NCBI RefSeq assembly: GCF_003672135.1
Contig: NC_039515.1
Coordinates: 1,488,001-1,552,000 of the forward strand
Length of the DNA stretch: 64,000 bases
Direction: 5' to 3'
From: Ooceraea biroi
Taxonomy: Eukaryota; Arthropoda; Insecta; Hymenoptera; Formicidae
This document shows positions 44,202-55,904 of this stretch, one piece after another (position 1 is the stretch's first letter; each line of letters opens with the position of its first letter). The translations under genes were made by a program, and so were the position numbers. The notes beneath the pieces were generated by a model. It was not told the DNA's origin and ran no database searches. It saw nothing but the letters and a program-made list of their open reading frames with translations.

Positions 44202-47200
44202 ATGACACAGCAAAATAAAACGATGAACTTCGTAATACAAGACGCTCATGGTAAGTGGATTCGCGGAGCGCGCCAACGCACCGTCGGCACACGCGTGACC
44301 CTGGTCGCATCTCCCTCGTCTCCGTTGGCTCTTCAATGCCGAGGAAAATTCGGCTGCCACCGCGTGTCCTCGAGCACGAACGCCCTCCACCTTCCTGCCG
44401 CGTCCTGATTGCCGGAAATCGTCGCTGGCCGCGAATTTACGCACGCTTTCTCCCGACCCGATCGGGCTTCCAGCCAGACAAAAACACCGTCCGCCTGTTT
44501 CAGCGAAATTTTACCGATCAGCCTCGTCCGCCCCCACTTTTGATATTGCAACTTTGCTGCAGTGTCGATTGTGTCGTGTGTTCATGCGCGAGGCACGCGA
44601 TCAGTAGCGAGAACAAGTTTTATCACGTCGAGAGATAGGCGGCTTTGCACTTTGTTGCAACCATGTCTCTCTTTTGCTAGTCATTAGTTATTATGGTCTT
44701 CTCTGATAAAATGCGACACCAGCGAGATTGCATAAGAAGTCATTTGTTGCTATTTTTTAAAATCATACGCTTTGGGGTAGTCTTGATTCCGGAAACTTAC
44801 CTGGCTCAAATTTCGTTACGTTCACTGTAATGCTACAAAGACGAGCTGTTGGTTTTACAGTTGGCTAGATTAGAGATCCAGTTTTGTCTATAATATATCA
44901 TTCATGCATATGTGAAGATATACTTTTCTACTATATGTACCAGCTTTTCAGTATTAAATATTGTTGAACACTTTCAGCTTGGGGAAACACGTTCTGTTCT
45001 TCTTTAGTACAATTGACATGATGTCAACTGTGCGGGATAATTCTTAAATTTGAATACTGATGATTAAATATCATTGATGCATGTAAAAACGATCTTATCA
45101 ATATTGATTGATTTTATTTTATTTATATTTATTTATATAAAGCTTGAAAAACTGTATGATGTACGACTTTTTAAATCTACTGAAAGATAAAATCTGTAAT
45201 TGCTCGATGTATAGAAACTGAAAATGGCATAAACTTTGATACAAAACTGTTTATTAGCATGCAAATTGTAATTTAACAAGAGTAATTAAATGATTAACTT
45301 GTGAATAATCTTGACTGCATTTTCTACATGTATCTTAAAACATATTGCATAAAGTTTACATAACTTAATATTTAGGGTATATAATTGATTATGTATAATT
45401 GATTCTCAATTTATTTTTTGTATTTCTAATATTGTGACTATATTTACAAAGGTTTTATCTGCTACTATATGAACCATTAATATTATATGCTACATTAATA
45501 TCTGAAGATTCCATTTCATTGCTGTTAGATGAGATTTGTCTTTGCTAAAGGAACAAGTTTTATAATATTCTAACTAGAAATAAAAAATAAAAAGCAGCAA
45601 TTACAAATGAATCAAATTCATTGCAGGACACCCACAAATGATAAAAGTAGTGCAAAGTACACCTAATAAAGTATTAAGTGGTATTGTTAGCACAACAAAT
45701 ACAGGTGGCCTTAAAGTGTTTAAAGCTCCTAATCAAGAATCACAGGTATTTGTCTCAATTGTATATACTTATCTGCAACAATTATAATATTGGATTAACA
45801 CAGAGGTTATACACTGTGCCTGTTCTATGTTGTAATGTCTCTTTACGGAACTTCTTTAAGGAAATCTTTCTTGAATAATATATATCATATTTTTAAAGGT
45901 ATATTGACACAAAATATTTTTAGTGGATTTTTCTTAAGGTAATAAGGCACTTGGTATTAGATGTTCACAGATATCATGTATATGTTCTTGTAACTAGGTT
46001 TTGCCATCGAATGCGCAAGTTCTTAGGACTATCAGTCTACAAAGTCCATCTACACTTGGTCAGAGTGAGTATATTTTGACATATTGCTTTTATTCACATG
46101 CACGAAGATGCTCTTAATACAAACATGCTATTATAGGATTAGTAACAATACCTTTGCAAAATACTAAAGTGGCAACATCAAAAGCAGGGGAGCCAGTGAT
46201 GACCAAGACTATACAGCTGACCTCTGCACAAATGGTAAGTGTGACTTTGGACAAATGTAACAGCAGGATCTTTATCGTGGGCAAATTTAAAACATCTTTT
46301 ACTTTAGAACGACATAAAGCAGGTTATTGTACAACAGCAGCAGCAACAACAACAGCAACAGCAGCAGCAGCAGCAGCAACAACAACAACAATCTAATACA
46401 TCTCAAATCATTAAAGATGCTTCTGGAAAAACATTTATCAGCCCGATTTTAGATCATACTGGATCCAGGAAAAGGCAGGACGTTGAAAGTGGCGATTTTC
46501 TGCCCGAGTAATATATCATCTTTAATCACTTGCATTTTTATTATATGTAGAAAGGACAAAGAGAGAATCTTTGCTTCTCATATAGTCTCGCGATATCTAC
46601 ACTATACACTGAGATACGAAGTCTACATGTATACATTATTTTGTAGTAAACGAAGAAAAACGGAAAAGGTTGGTAAAGGACTGAGACATTTCTCAATGAA
46701 GGTCTGCGAGAAAGTAAAGAAGAAAGGCACTACTTCTTATAATGAGGTAGCAGACGAGTTGGTCGGTGAATTCACTAATCCCGCTCATATAAATTCTTTA
46801 ACAGATCAGGTATTTATTCGCTATTTGTATATTAATTATAGACAAAGGAATTTCTCTCTCTCTCTCTCTCTCTCCGTTTCCCAATTCACTATATATATAT
46901 ATATATATAGTACTATACGTCACCGTCTTTGCAGCAATATGATCAGAAAAATATCAGAAGACGCGTGTACGATGCTCTAAACGTCTTAATGGCGATGAAT
47001 ATCATTTCCAAAGAGAAAAAAGAGATTAGGTGGCTTGGATTGCCAACTAATTCATTGCAGGAATGTGTAGCATTAGAGAAAGATAAGAAGAAGAAGATCG
47101 AGAGAATCAAGGCTAAAACACAGCAGTTGCATCAGCTTATCTTGTCTCACATTTCTTTTAAGAACTTAGTCGAGCGCAATCGGTTAAACGAGAATCTTCG

Positions 47201-47955
47201 CGGGCCACCGAAGCCCAATTCTGCCATACAGCTGCCATTCCTCATTGTGAATACCAGTAAAAAGACTGTCATAGATTGCAGCATTTCAAATGACAAGTAC
47301 GTTCTCGATTAATCATGCGAGTTAAGTTAGCAGACATTACACACACATAAAAATGGTGGAGTTAACAAATTTTTTTCTTTGCAGAACTGAGTACCTGTTT
47401 AATTTTAATGATAAGTTTGAGATTCATGACGATATCGAGGTTCTAAAACAAATGGGTCTAGCTTTTGGTATTTGTTTTTTATATCAAGAATATATTCGCT
47501 ACTTTGGTTTGCTACTCCAGCTGAAGCTACATTAAAAAATATCAAATTTTCTTTTAGGACTAGAAAAAGGAGAATGCACTGAGGAAAATTTACGAAAGGC
47601 AAAGTTAATGGTTCCAAAATCATTGGAGAAATATGTGGAACGTACGTTATTTAGTAACTTACTTTTCATGTATAAATTTGTATTCTAGTACAATCGTGTC
47701 TAAAGATCAACGTTCGTTGCAGAATTGGCAACAGGGGACTTAGAAAAGTTTATTCCAGTAACTATCCCCGGTCCAAGTACATCGATGGAGGATCTAGATA
47801 TAAAATTGGAGGGCTCACGGCCACCTTCGTCATCGCATACTTCATTGTCGGAGGATCCCTTATCTCCACCCTCCCAGTACTATTCAGAAGAAGAGGACGA
47901 AGAGGATGACAGCGATCAGGATGATCAAGCTGACAGTGATCTTGAAGTTAACTAG
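44202..47955 (+). CDS. Dp: Transcription factor Dp (E2F dimerisation partner)
   Basis: Ten coding exons (44202-44250, 45627-45745, 45998-46064, 46137-46234, 46308-46507, 46647-46809, 46935-47296, 47385-47467, 47558-47641, 47723-47955) join in frame to 485 residues. Dp pairs with E2F to bind cell-cycle promoters and is held by Rb. The N-terminal 175 residues are a Gln/Thr/Ser-rich region with a polyglutamine run encoded at 46338-46393. The winged-helix domain starts at about residue 179 (GKGLRHFSMKVCEKVKKKG, TSYNEVADELV). The DEF box follows, QYDQKNIRRRVYDALNVLMA, with the RRVYDALNV signature, then the dimerisation region LPFLIVNTSKKTVIDCSIS. The C-terminus ends in an acidic run, EEEDEEDDSDQDD, typical of TFDP1/2. 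The start is the first ATG with a good donor downstream; the GC-rich sequence before it fits a 5' UTR. Confidence 0.95.
44251..45626 (+). other. First intron of Dp
   Basis: Bounded by donor GTAAGT after the 49-nt first coding exon and acceptor TCATTGCAG. AT-rich from 44650 onward; no other gene or element recognised. Confidence 0.85.
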
Positions 47956-49253
47956 CACCCCGAATAACTCTTCACAGGCTAGACTCAGGGTTCGTATGTT
48001 ACGTACTACGTGACGTATTATATGTGTCTCCATTTAAGTTACAATTGATGGGACGAACTTTCGAAGGTTTGGGTCTATGAATTTCAGGATACTCGCCACT
48101 GTCACCAGCGATGTCAACGTTAATAATATCGCCGCTGTTGCCAACTGTTGTCTTTACCCCGGTCGCCAATTTCTAACATACATCGAGCAAGGATACGAGG
48201 TCTTATCGTGAGCTGAAAGTAAATCTATTGAATGAGAATGATGATGAGAATGGGAAAAACGGTGTTGATTGGGGCCAAGGAGAAGAAGTAGCACTTAATT
48301 GGGCCGAGTGAATGGGCAAGTTTAAGCGGCTCTTTTTTCGTATCAAGCAAAATAGTTCGATGCACGTGCGGGCGTGGAGTGATTACAGAGTAAACAAATG
48401 CAGAATGACTGAAATAATGGGGTGCTATATTTTAATTGTGCATCGTCATGCAAGTTTATATGACTAGCGTCTATGTATTATAAATTATAATCTTACAGTA
48501 TCAATATTATTATATTATGTGTACAAGACATATTGACCAGTACTCATTTTCTTATGGCACGTTTATAATAATTGTCTGTGGTACGCAGTAAAAGACGTAT
48601 GATAGATGCAGCCACACATCTGACTCAAATTAAAAAAATACAAATAAATTGTAATAATGTTATAATATGAAGTTTGTAGTTTGTGGTTAGTCTTTTGAAA
48701 GGAAAGGATATGTATTAAATAACGACGCTATGTAAGGGTTTGCAGTAGTTTTATACGGCAAACTTCAGAAATTAAACATTTTTCATATCTATAATATATA
48801 TACATATACATAAATGCATGATACATTCACGGCTGCGTTCAACAGAAAATACAACTTTACGATCAACATGTGCTCTTATGCGTCTTAAACACTTTTTTTT
48901 TATCTCTGACATTTACTAAAAGTATGTTGAAAGAGAATGTCGCAAGAGTTGCTAAAATTATGCCAATATCTTAGACACTTTGCAAGTCAAATTTTATCGA
49001 GTCTATTGTGCAAGTAAGCATAATCTAAGGAGAGTATTTGTATTTTCAAATTGATGATTTATTGAGACAACACATGGATTAACGTGATGCTATTTTCTGC
49101 TGAACACAACCAAATGACATATGATGTTCATTCATTCTTTATATGTTACAATCACATTTTGCATGAATTTACAAGAACAAGTTATGCATCAATGATAAGT
49201 TAATTACAATCTATAAAACAAAGCACTGCGTAGTTTAACTCCTTAGGAACGCT
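47956..49253. other. Dp 3' region and CSN9 3' region
   Basis: Dp's 3' UTR begins here on the plus strand and CSN9's ends from the right on the minus strand. No coding exon was seen. The family B element at 48831-49111 lies between them. Confidence 0.5.
48831..49111. mobile_element. Probable MITE, family B copy 3
   Basis: The left end GGCTGCGTTCAACAGAAAATA and the right end TATTTTCTGCTGAACACAACC are inverted repeats with a few mismatches. The GGCTGCGTT start is shared with the elements at 9054 and 39650. The interior is AT-rich. Confidence 0.55.
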
Positions 49254-49887
49254 TCAATCCAAATCATCATCATCATAGAGATCATCAAACTCTGAAACAA
49301 AACAATTATTTCAATAAACTACCTGTATATTCTGTTAACATTGATTATTATTTATGGAAATGATACATTCTCCTTGATCTTTAAAAGATTATATAGAAAT
49401 TCAGATCGCTATATTAAACTAGTAAATATTAAAAAATAAAATAATGATATACGATATCAAAAAACATTGGACTATATTTTTATTAACTGCAGAAAAAGAA
49501 TTCTTGATTTTCTATGGAATTGTACAGAAATTAATCACGGAAATCCTGTATTACAATATTTACTGAAAAGATAAAGGAATTTGTGTTGTACCATTGAAAA
49601 ATTCAGAATGAACAGCCTTTTCGCTCGTTGTGAGATCCACTAACAATCTACTGCCTCCAACCTAAAAAACATTAATGTATATTATGGAAACGTAATCCGG
49701 AAAGCAAAATGCGTTATGGATTTGTGGAGCGTAAGTTTAACGCTGAGGCGATTTAATGTTGACAATAACCTTGACATCGAAATTGTTTTGAATCTCTAAA
49801 AGAAAACAATATTTATACCTCCTCCAGTTCAACGTAAGGACCAGCTCCCTCGGGAAACATTTCATCGGCTACAAGCGTGGGCTTCAT
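49254..49887 (-). CDS. CSN9: COP9 signalosome subunit 9 (CSNAP)
   Basis: Three tiny coding exons on the minus strand (49887-49819, 49661-49592, 49291-49254) join in frame to only 58 residues, matching the 57 of the human protein. None is long enough to stand out as an ORF; recognition rests on the product. Residues 1-23 include DEMFPEGAGPYVELEE, the middle exon gives GGSRLLVDLTTSEKAVHSEFF, and the end is EFDDLYDDDDLD, the acidic and aromatic tail that docks in the signalosome. The COP9 signalosome removes Nedd8 from cullin-RING ubiquitin ligases; this subunit is accessory. All splice sites are GT-AG and phases agree (0, then 1). Confidence 0.93.
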
Positions 49888-50695
49888 GATGAGATATATT
49901 AATTTATCTAGCACGTAATTATTCTCCCGTAACTGACCTACAATAAAAGAATTGCATTGTCTGCTTGATAACAAGGCACTTGAACTAAAGTCAATAATAA
50001 TATCACATGAACTACATACAGTCTTACGTACAGAAGATTTATCAGGAAAAATAATGAAACAATAGTTAATGAGAGATTGAGTATACGATTTTTGACGTTT
50101 AGAAAATAAACTGACGCAGGCTGTAATCAGTTAGCACTGCGAATACTACGGAACACTATCTATCCTTTTTCTTCTTTCAAATAAGAAGAAGGATAGAAAG
50201 TGTCTTGAAGCATTTGTAGCAGCAACCGGACTGCACCCTCCTAACCTCAAATCATGAATTTAAAAACTCAGAATCTAAAAGGGATATTATGTACCGGAGC
50301 TAATCGTCGGCAGTGCGGAATCTAGGGATTTTATGTCTCCTGCTTGCTTCAGGTGGTCAACTGAAGTCGATATTTGAGAATTTGCAAAATCTGAGATGGA
50401 GCTCGTGTGCTATTTTCATATTTCGTATCAGCTGATAACATATGACGTTGACAGTCCAAAGGGTATCCGCGAATACATAATTCCGACTTCCGACCGAATT
50501 CCAACAATCCCTGTGGTCACATGCAGAGTGAATCCGGCACAAAGTAGGTCCTCCGAGAGACCACTTTTTAGTTTTTCTTAGTTATATCCTTCCGTGATTG
50601 TTATAAACTATTTTATACCAAAGCAAACAACGAGTACGATTACAATATAGCCGGCAGGATTCAACAAATTATCGGTTTAATAAAATTATACCAAA
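49888..50695. other. Divergent promoter region between CSN9 and the carrier gene
   Basis: The two start codons face away from each other over 808 bases. A family A MITE occupies 50115-50234. Promoter elements were not assigned. Confidence 0.5.
50115..50234. mobile_element. Foldback MITE, family A copy 3
   Basis: The centre is almost a perfect palindrome, CTATCCTTTTTCTTCTTTC facing AAATAAGAAGAAGGATAG, flanked by AACACT and AAGTGTCTTGAAGCATTTG. Outer arms are more diverged (GCAGGCTG against CGGACTGC). It matches the copies at 1954-2065 and 5083-5195 in order and content. Confidence 0.75.
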
Positions 50696-52409
50696 ATGAG
50701 TAACCAAAAAACTGTGCCAAACGGTATCAAGTTCCTCATTGGTGGCACTTCTGGGTTTGTACCTCCTGTTTTTTTATTTAAAAATTTTACGATATTTATC
50801 TTCAATATACAATATTGCGATGGAATTATCGTGAAACTACGTTCTTAGAGAATAAGTGCAAATTGCTGTATAATTGCAATGTCGTAAGACTGTTTCGCAA
50901 TTCCCGAGTTAGAAGACGGAATAGCAAAATTATCCAGATTTTATCCGGAAAATGGAATTATTTGACATAATTTTGTAAATAAAAAAAGATAATGGTTGAT
51001 TTATAATGATGTAATATGTATATATGTGTATCTACATATATATATACTTAACTTAACAAGCTATAAATAGCTGTAACCTTGGACCAGCAACTTCTTGTGA
51101 TAGAGTTTATGAAATTTTTTATTATGATAAAAGTAAAATTTTATGTAAAAGTAAAATAAAGAAAAGGTATAATGTAGTTGTTAAATATAATATATATTTA
51201 ATTGTAGAATGGCAGCAACCTGCTTTGTACAACCATTAGATTTAATAAAAAATCGCATGCAGTTAAGTGGTACAAAGACATCAACGTTGAACGTTACATC
51301 AGCGATTCTCAAAAATGAAGGTGTTTTGGCATTATACTCAGGCTTGTCTGCTGGCTTGATGCGACAAGCCACATATACGACCACTAGGCTTGGCATATAT
51401 ACTTGGCTTATAGAACTTACCTCGTAAGTTTGACCTGAGGATTTTGTATAACTACTATATACGTTTACATTTACATGTACGAATTGTATTGAGGTAAATG
51501 TATTACAAAACTATATTTTCCCTGTGCAGAAAAGATTCCCAACCAAGTTTTCTCGTAAAGGCTCTACTTGGTATGACAGCTGGTTGTGTAGGAGCATTTG
51601 TAGGTACACCTGCTGAAGTAGCTTTAATTAGAATGACAGCAGATGGCAGACTGCCCATTGGTAAGTTTTTATATATATATATATATATATATATTCCTTG
51701 TGTTGTGTGTTGCTTATCGTAAATGTATTTTCCATATTTTCAGCTGATAGGCGCAATTATAAAAATGTGTTCGATGCATTATTCCGTATAATTAGAGAAG
51801 AAGGTCTCTTTACATTATGGCGCGGTGCCATTCCCACTATGGGACGCGCTATGGTTGTAAATGCGGCACAGTTAGCGTCATACTCTCAGGCAAAGCAGGC
51901 ATTACTAGATACAGGTACATAGAAATATGATACAACCATCAGAGGCGTTTAAACAGAATCATGTTGGAGCTGTTATTTATGTATTTGTTATATCATGTTT
52001 TTTTTCTTTAAACTAGGATATTTTGAAGAAAATATTTTACTGCACTTTGCCAGTTCTATGATTTCCGGTTTAGTTACCACTGCTGCCTCTATGCCTGTGG
52101 ATATAGCTAAAACGAGGTATGTCATAGAATTATAGTACATTTAAAATTTCATTTGTTCAGCGCCTTTAATTGAGGATATAAATTTATGGCAATTATTTTT
52201 CTTGTAGAATCCAAAACATGAAAACAATAAATGGTAAACCAGAATTTACGGGCGCGATTGATGTCTTAACTAAAGTTATAAGAAACGAAGGATTGTTTGC
52301 ATTGTGGAAAGGATTCTTCCCGTATTACGCACGTTTGGGACCGCACACGGTCCTGACATTCATTTTCCTGGAACAAATGACCGCCTCTTATAAAACATAT
52401 CTGGCATAA
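50696..52409 (+). CDS. Mitochondrial 2-oxoglutarate/malate carrier (SLC25A11)
   Basis: Six coding exons (50696-50754, 51208-51423, 51530-51660, 51744-51914, 52017-52116, 52208-52409) join in frame to 292 residues. The protein sits in the inner mitochondrial membrane and exchanges 2-oxoglutarate for malate, as part of the malate-aspartate shuttle. Three SLC25 repeats are visible through their signatures: QPLDLIKNR, TPAEVALIRM and MPVDIAKTRI. Strong oxoglutarate-carrier stretches are NYKNVFDALFRIIREEGLFT, WRGAIPTMGRAMVVNAAQLA, SYSQAKQ and PYYARLGPHTVLTFIFLEQM. The second repeat has Glu where most carriers have Asp, as is normal for this subfamily. Length matches the family. Confidence 0.95.
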
Positions 52410-54431
52410 TAACAGTTTGCTAAGAACTCTCATTAATGATCGGGTAATTCAGATGTCTTGTTTTATACTATTTATCGCGTTCATTTTTGAGAACTTTATT
52501 TTTGTAATAAGCCATTTTTGTAGCATGTTTACCATCAAAGATTATTGTGCACAGTTACAATATATCACCACTCTGTACATACACATGGACTGAAATGTTC
52601 GTGCGCAACTTTGTATTAATTCATAATACAAAGTTTTGCATTTGAAGTTCGCTAAGAGAATCCGCATGGACTTTTCAGCCAAATCATTATCTAGAATTTT
52701 CAGTTTATGACACAATAAGTATTACAATACACGTACGTATGCGTATATACTTTGCAAGCTTTTACTTCTGAGGGACATTTTACGTTATAATCGAAACAAA
52801 ACCACATTTATATATTATTGTGTATTGTTATTGATATTTTCCATTGCAATATATATAAGTAAATTGTGTTTCTATGCTTTGGAATTACAGCTATAGCAAT
52901 TTACTATGCAACGTATCAAGGTATTTTATTGTTAACTTGTAGAGAGTTTACATGTTACAAGTACTAAGGTACAGCTCGTCTGATACGGACTCTAGTCTCG
53001 TATATATGTATGTCATTTTAATTAATTTTATGTATTGTTATTTCCGATATTGATCGGATTTTTATTTTATTGATACACTTCCGATATTGCGCCATCTTTT
53101 CTTTTTGCTCATATGACGTATGTTGCTATTATTAGCTATTATTAATAGTAAAAATTGTATGAATATGTCCAAGTAATGTAATATTAATAGAAAATGTGTC
53201 ATCAAAAATTGTACATTATTAATATATGGAATATTTTATAATAATAAAGGAACATATATATTTTTTAAACGTAAATAATTTGTGCGATATTTTAGTTTTT
53301 TAAGCTCTGGATTAACAGATTGAGAAATATTTCATTTACAAATTTTTATTATCTGTTTTGCATTTTGTATGATATCTTATCTCCATTTTGTTGTTTACAA
53401 GTATCGTGAAATTATGATAATAATATTCAGGGACGTTTCAGTTAAACTTCATTTGTACGAATAGTGCAGGTGTAAAAGACGTATACGTTAAATATTGAAT
53501 TTTTCTATTGGAACATGACACGTTCATGTCACGTTTTGTGTAATCATTTCATTAAGGGTCGGCAGGAGTAGTACAGAAACGCCTGGTGATATTTAGGCGA
53601 CTATTTTTTTCATATATGTATTTCCAAAAGTACAGTAACGTAACAAAACAAACCGCGCGTAATAATTATACTTTTCGCAATCAGGAAGACTGTCCGTACT
53701 CTGTACAAAGCTCTACATGGCCCTACAAAAAATCTCCCGCGAGAGTCTTCCTGTCCCGGAAGAACTACCTAATATAGGATGTCTCAGACTACTCATACAT
53801 CCCTTTTAAAAGGCAAAGAAATGCTTTTTAGCAAAAATCCCGAAAATTTCCGTGAGTAAATTGAGTACGCTGTATTCAATAGTGATATTTTTAACTTCCG
53901 ATATTGACTGCGGAAATTGGCTATTCAGATTGTAAGTTGAATTTTTTAAATGGAACATAGCACTTTCATTTCATATTTTTTTGCATTTTTGCAAAATGCA
54001 TTTTTAATTTATCGTCTATCTGATCGGATAGACGTAATAAATAATAATTCCAGAAGAATTTTGTTCCACCAGGAAAAATAATATTTTATATAATATTTAT
54101 GTAAGTAATAATAAGAATTACAATATTGTGCAAGTTGTCGGTAATTTCAATGCTCTCGGTAATGTCGATAAGAATGATTTCTTCTTTTTATAACTGGATG
54201 AAAAACTTGTATTCTCTTCTGTTTAGTTTCTTCTCCATGGTGTATTTTGGTCATTTATTCGGATTAGGTTATGTATACACGTGATAGTGCGTTTCTGTCA
54301 CTCAGTCAAGCACAAGAGTAAGATTAAGTTATATTAATACATACACTGCAAACATTGTACGTTATTAAAAGCGTTCATTGGTACAGATAAGTATTCCAAA
54401 AGTTCAAACTCTTTATGTGAGTTCCGTAACT
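52410..54431. other. Carrier 3' region and WDR4 upstream region
   Basis: AT-rich, no coding exon. Contains the mariner-derived MITE at 52588-52686. AATAAA near 53242 could end the carrier transcript. Confidence 0.45.
52588..52686. mobile_element. Mariner-derived MITE, copy 2
   Basis: ACTGAAATGTTCGTGCG at the left faces CGCATGGACTTTTCAG at the right, both related to the mariner terminal repeat. The body folds back at ACTTTGTATTAATTCATAAT, and its right half, AATACAAAGTTTTGCATTTG followed by GTTCGCTAA, matches the last part of the mariner at 3542-4719. Confidence 0.75.
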
Positions 54432-55601
54432 ATGAGCTTTTCTGTACACGAGTCACGCATAGTCTTGTGCAATAACGAACGCGTGATAATATACAACACT
54501 GACAACGACACTGAACACATTATTGTTTTGCCTGACCTGCCTGAGTCGAGTAAAAAGATCGACGTGCACAATAATGTGGACATCGAGGCGTATCACGCGA
54601 TAACGTCTGTGACGTTCTCCGAGGATGGAAGATACTTTGCAGTCTGCACGAATCGCAAGCAGTTGTGCTTGTACGAGGGAAGGGACTCGCCGAAGCTTCT
54701 GTCAAATCGAGAACTCGCCAGAGCTGCAAGCAAGGTGAAGTTTTCACCGAGTAACGACATCGTCGTCGCGGACAAGGCTGGTGATGCCTATCTATTCTCA
54801 ACTAGTTCTCCGACAGAGGCTGGAGTTCTACTCTTGGGCCACTTGTCGATGCTTCTTGACGTACTCATCACATGCGACATGAGGTACATCCTGACCACCG
54901 ACAGGGATGAGAAGATTCGGGTGTCCATGTTCCCAAACTGCTACAATATCATGTCCTACTGTCTGGGACATGAAAAATTTGTGACCAACATCTCGGAATT
55001 GCCTCACGACAAGAGCATCCTGTTGTCGTGCGGCGGTGACGGCATCCTTAATTTATGGGACTACGAGCGCGGAATTGAACTGAGGTCTATAAATTTCCGC
55101 GACAAGATATCGAAGCACGATATCGAGAAGTTCAATCAAGATCTTCAAGACTATCATTACGAGGAATCTGTGGATATATTGCCTGTTAAACACTTGAGGG
55201 TGTCCTGCCTTAGTAAACTGGAATCTTTGATTGTAATAAGCTTTTATAGCAGCAAAATACTATTAACTTATACCATTATTAGTAACAAAGACACGCGATT
55301 GCACGTAAATTATTTGGACTCCGTGACTGTAGAAGCTGAACCCGTGGAATGTCTTCTGCACAAACAAGATTTGTGGGTGTTAACAGATATAGGACTACGA
55401 GTATATAAATTCGAAAATGATAGCTTTGTAACTCGTAATAGCCTAAATTACACGATAGAGCGACTGAATAAGTTGTGGGAAACCCTGGAAAATACAGTTG
55501 CCAAGCAGAATCTGTTTCCAATTTTATATAAGAGAAAGTACGACAATGTGCAGGAATATCTAGAAAAAAAGAAGATTCGTCTCGCAAGTAGCACAGACTA
55601 A
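54432..55601 (+). CDS. wuho: WDR4 / wuho, non-catalytic subunit of tRNA m7G46 methyltransferase
   Basis: One uninterrupted exon of 389 residues. WDR4 is the beta-propeller partner that stabilises METTL1 for N7-methylguanosine at tRNA position 46; in flies wuho is needed for gametogenesis. Propeller blades can be seen: ITSVTFSEDGRYFAVCTNRK, VKFSPSNDIVVADKAGDAY, LLLGHLSMLLDVLIT, RYILTTDRDEKIRVS and CLGHEKFVTNISEL with LLSCGGDGILNLWDYERG. The GHLSMLLDV and ADKAGD motifs distinguish the WDR4 family. The C-terminus has a Lys-rich tail, EKKKIRLASSTD. The start is the ATG at 54432 (MSFSVHESRIVLC); the frame stays open a few codons upstream to a possible acceptor CAG near 54386, so an upstream coding exon cannot be excluded. 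Confidence 0.92.
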   Translation: MSFSVHESRIVLCNNERVIIYNTDNDTEHIIVLPDLPESSKKIDVHNNVDIEAYHAITSVTFSEDGRYFAVCTNRKQLCLYEGRDSPKLLSNRELARAASKVKFSPSNDIVVADKAGDAYLFSTSSPTEAGVLLLGHLSMLLDVLITCDMRYILTTDRDEKIRVSMFPNCYNIMSYCLGHEKFVTNISELPHDKSILLSCGGDGILNLWDYERGIELRSINFRDKISKHDIEKFNQDLQDYHYEESVDILPVKHLRVSCLSKLESLIVISFYSSKILLTYTIISNKDTRLHVNYLDSVTVEAEPVECLLHKQDLWVLTDIGLRVYKFENDSFVTRNSLNYTIERLNKLWETLENTVAKQNLFPILYKRKYDNVQEYLEKKKIRLASSTD

Positions 55602-55904
55602 TATATAATAACATTCTTACAAATGTTCCAACTAACATTCGACAAGTGCGAAATAAACATTTATAATAATGTTAAACACAAAGGAAAGTGTACATTTATT
55701 TTACCTCAGTCATCTCGCATTGTACTAATGTTATCGTATCGTACAAATTTATTAAGGTTAATGCTGAGCTAACTTTTATAGAAGAGACCTCATCAAGAAA
55801 TATAGCCAAGCGATACTCCGAATGATCCGACGTGGACCGTTAGAGAAATTAAATAGACATTTACTGTCACTTTTAGAATATAGAATATAGCAAAGAATAT
55901 CAAG
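55602..55904. other. Convergent gap between WDR4 and Rpt4
   Basis: 303 bases separate the two stop codons. It probably holds both 3' UTRs; nothing else seen. Confidence 0.6.

Noticed and set aside
44255..44638. 127-codon ORF just after Dp exon 1
   Set aside because: It starts inside the Dp donor region and is intronic GC-rich DNA; no conserved residues.
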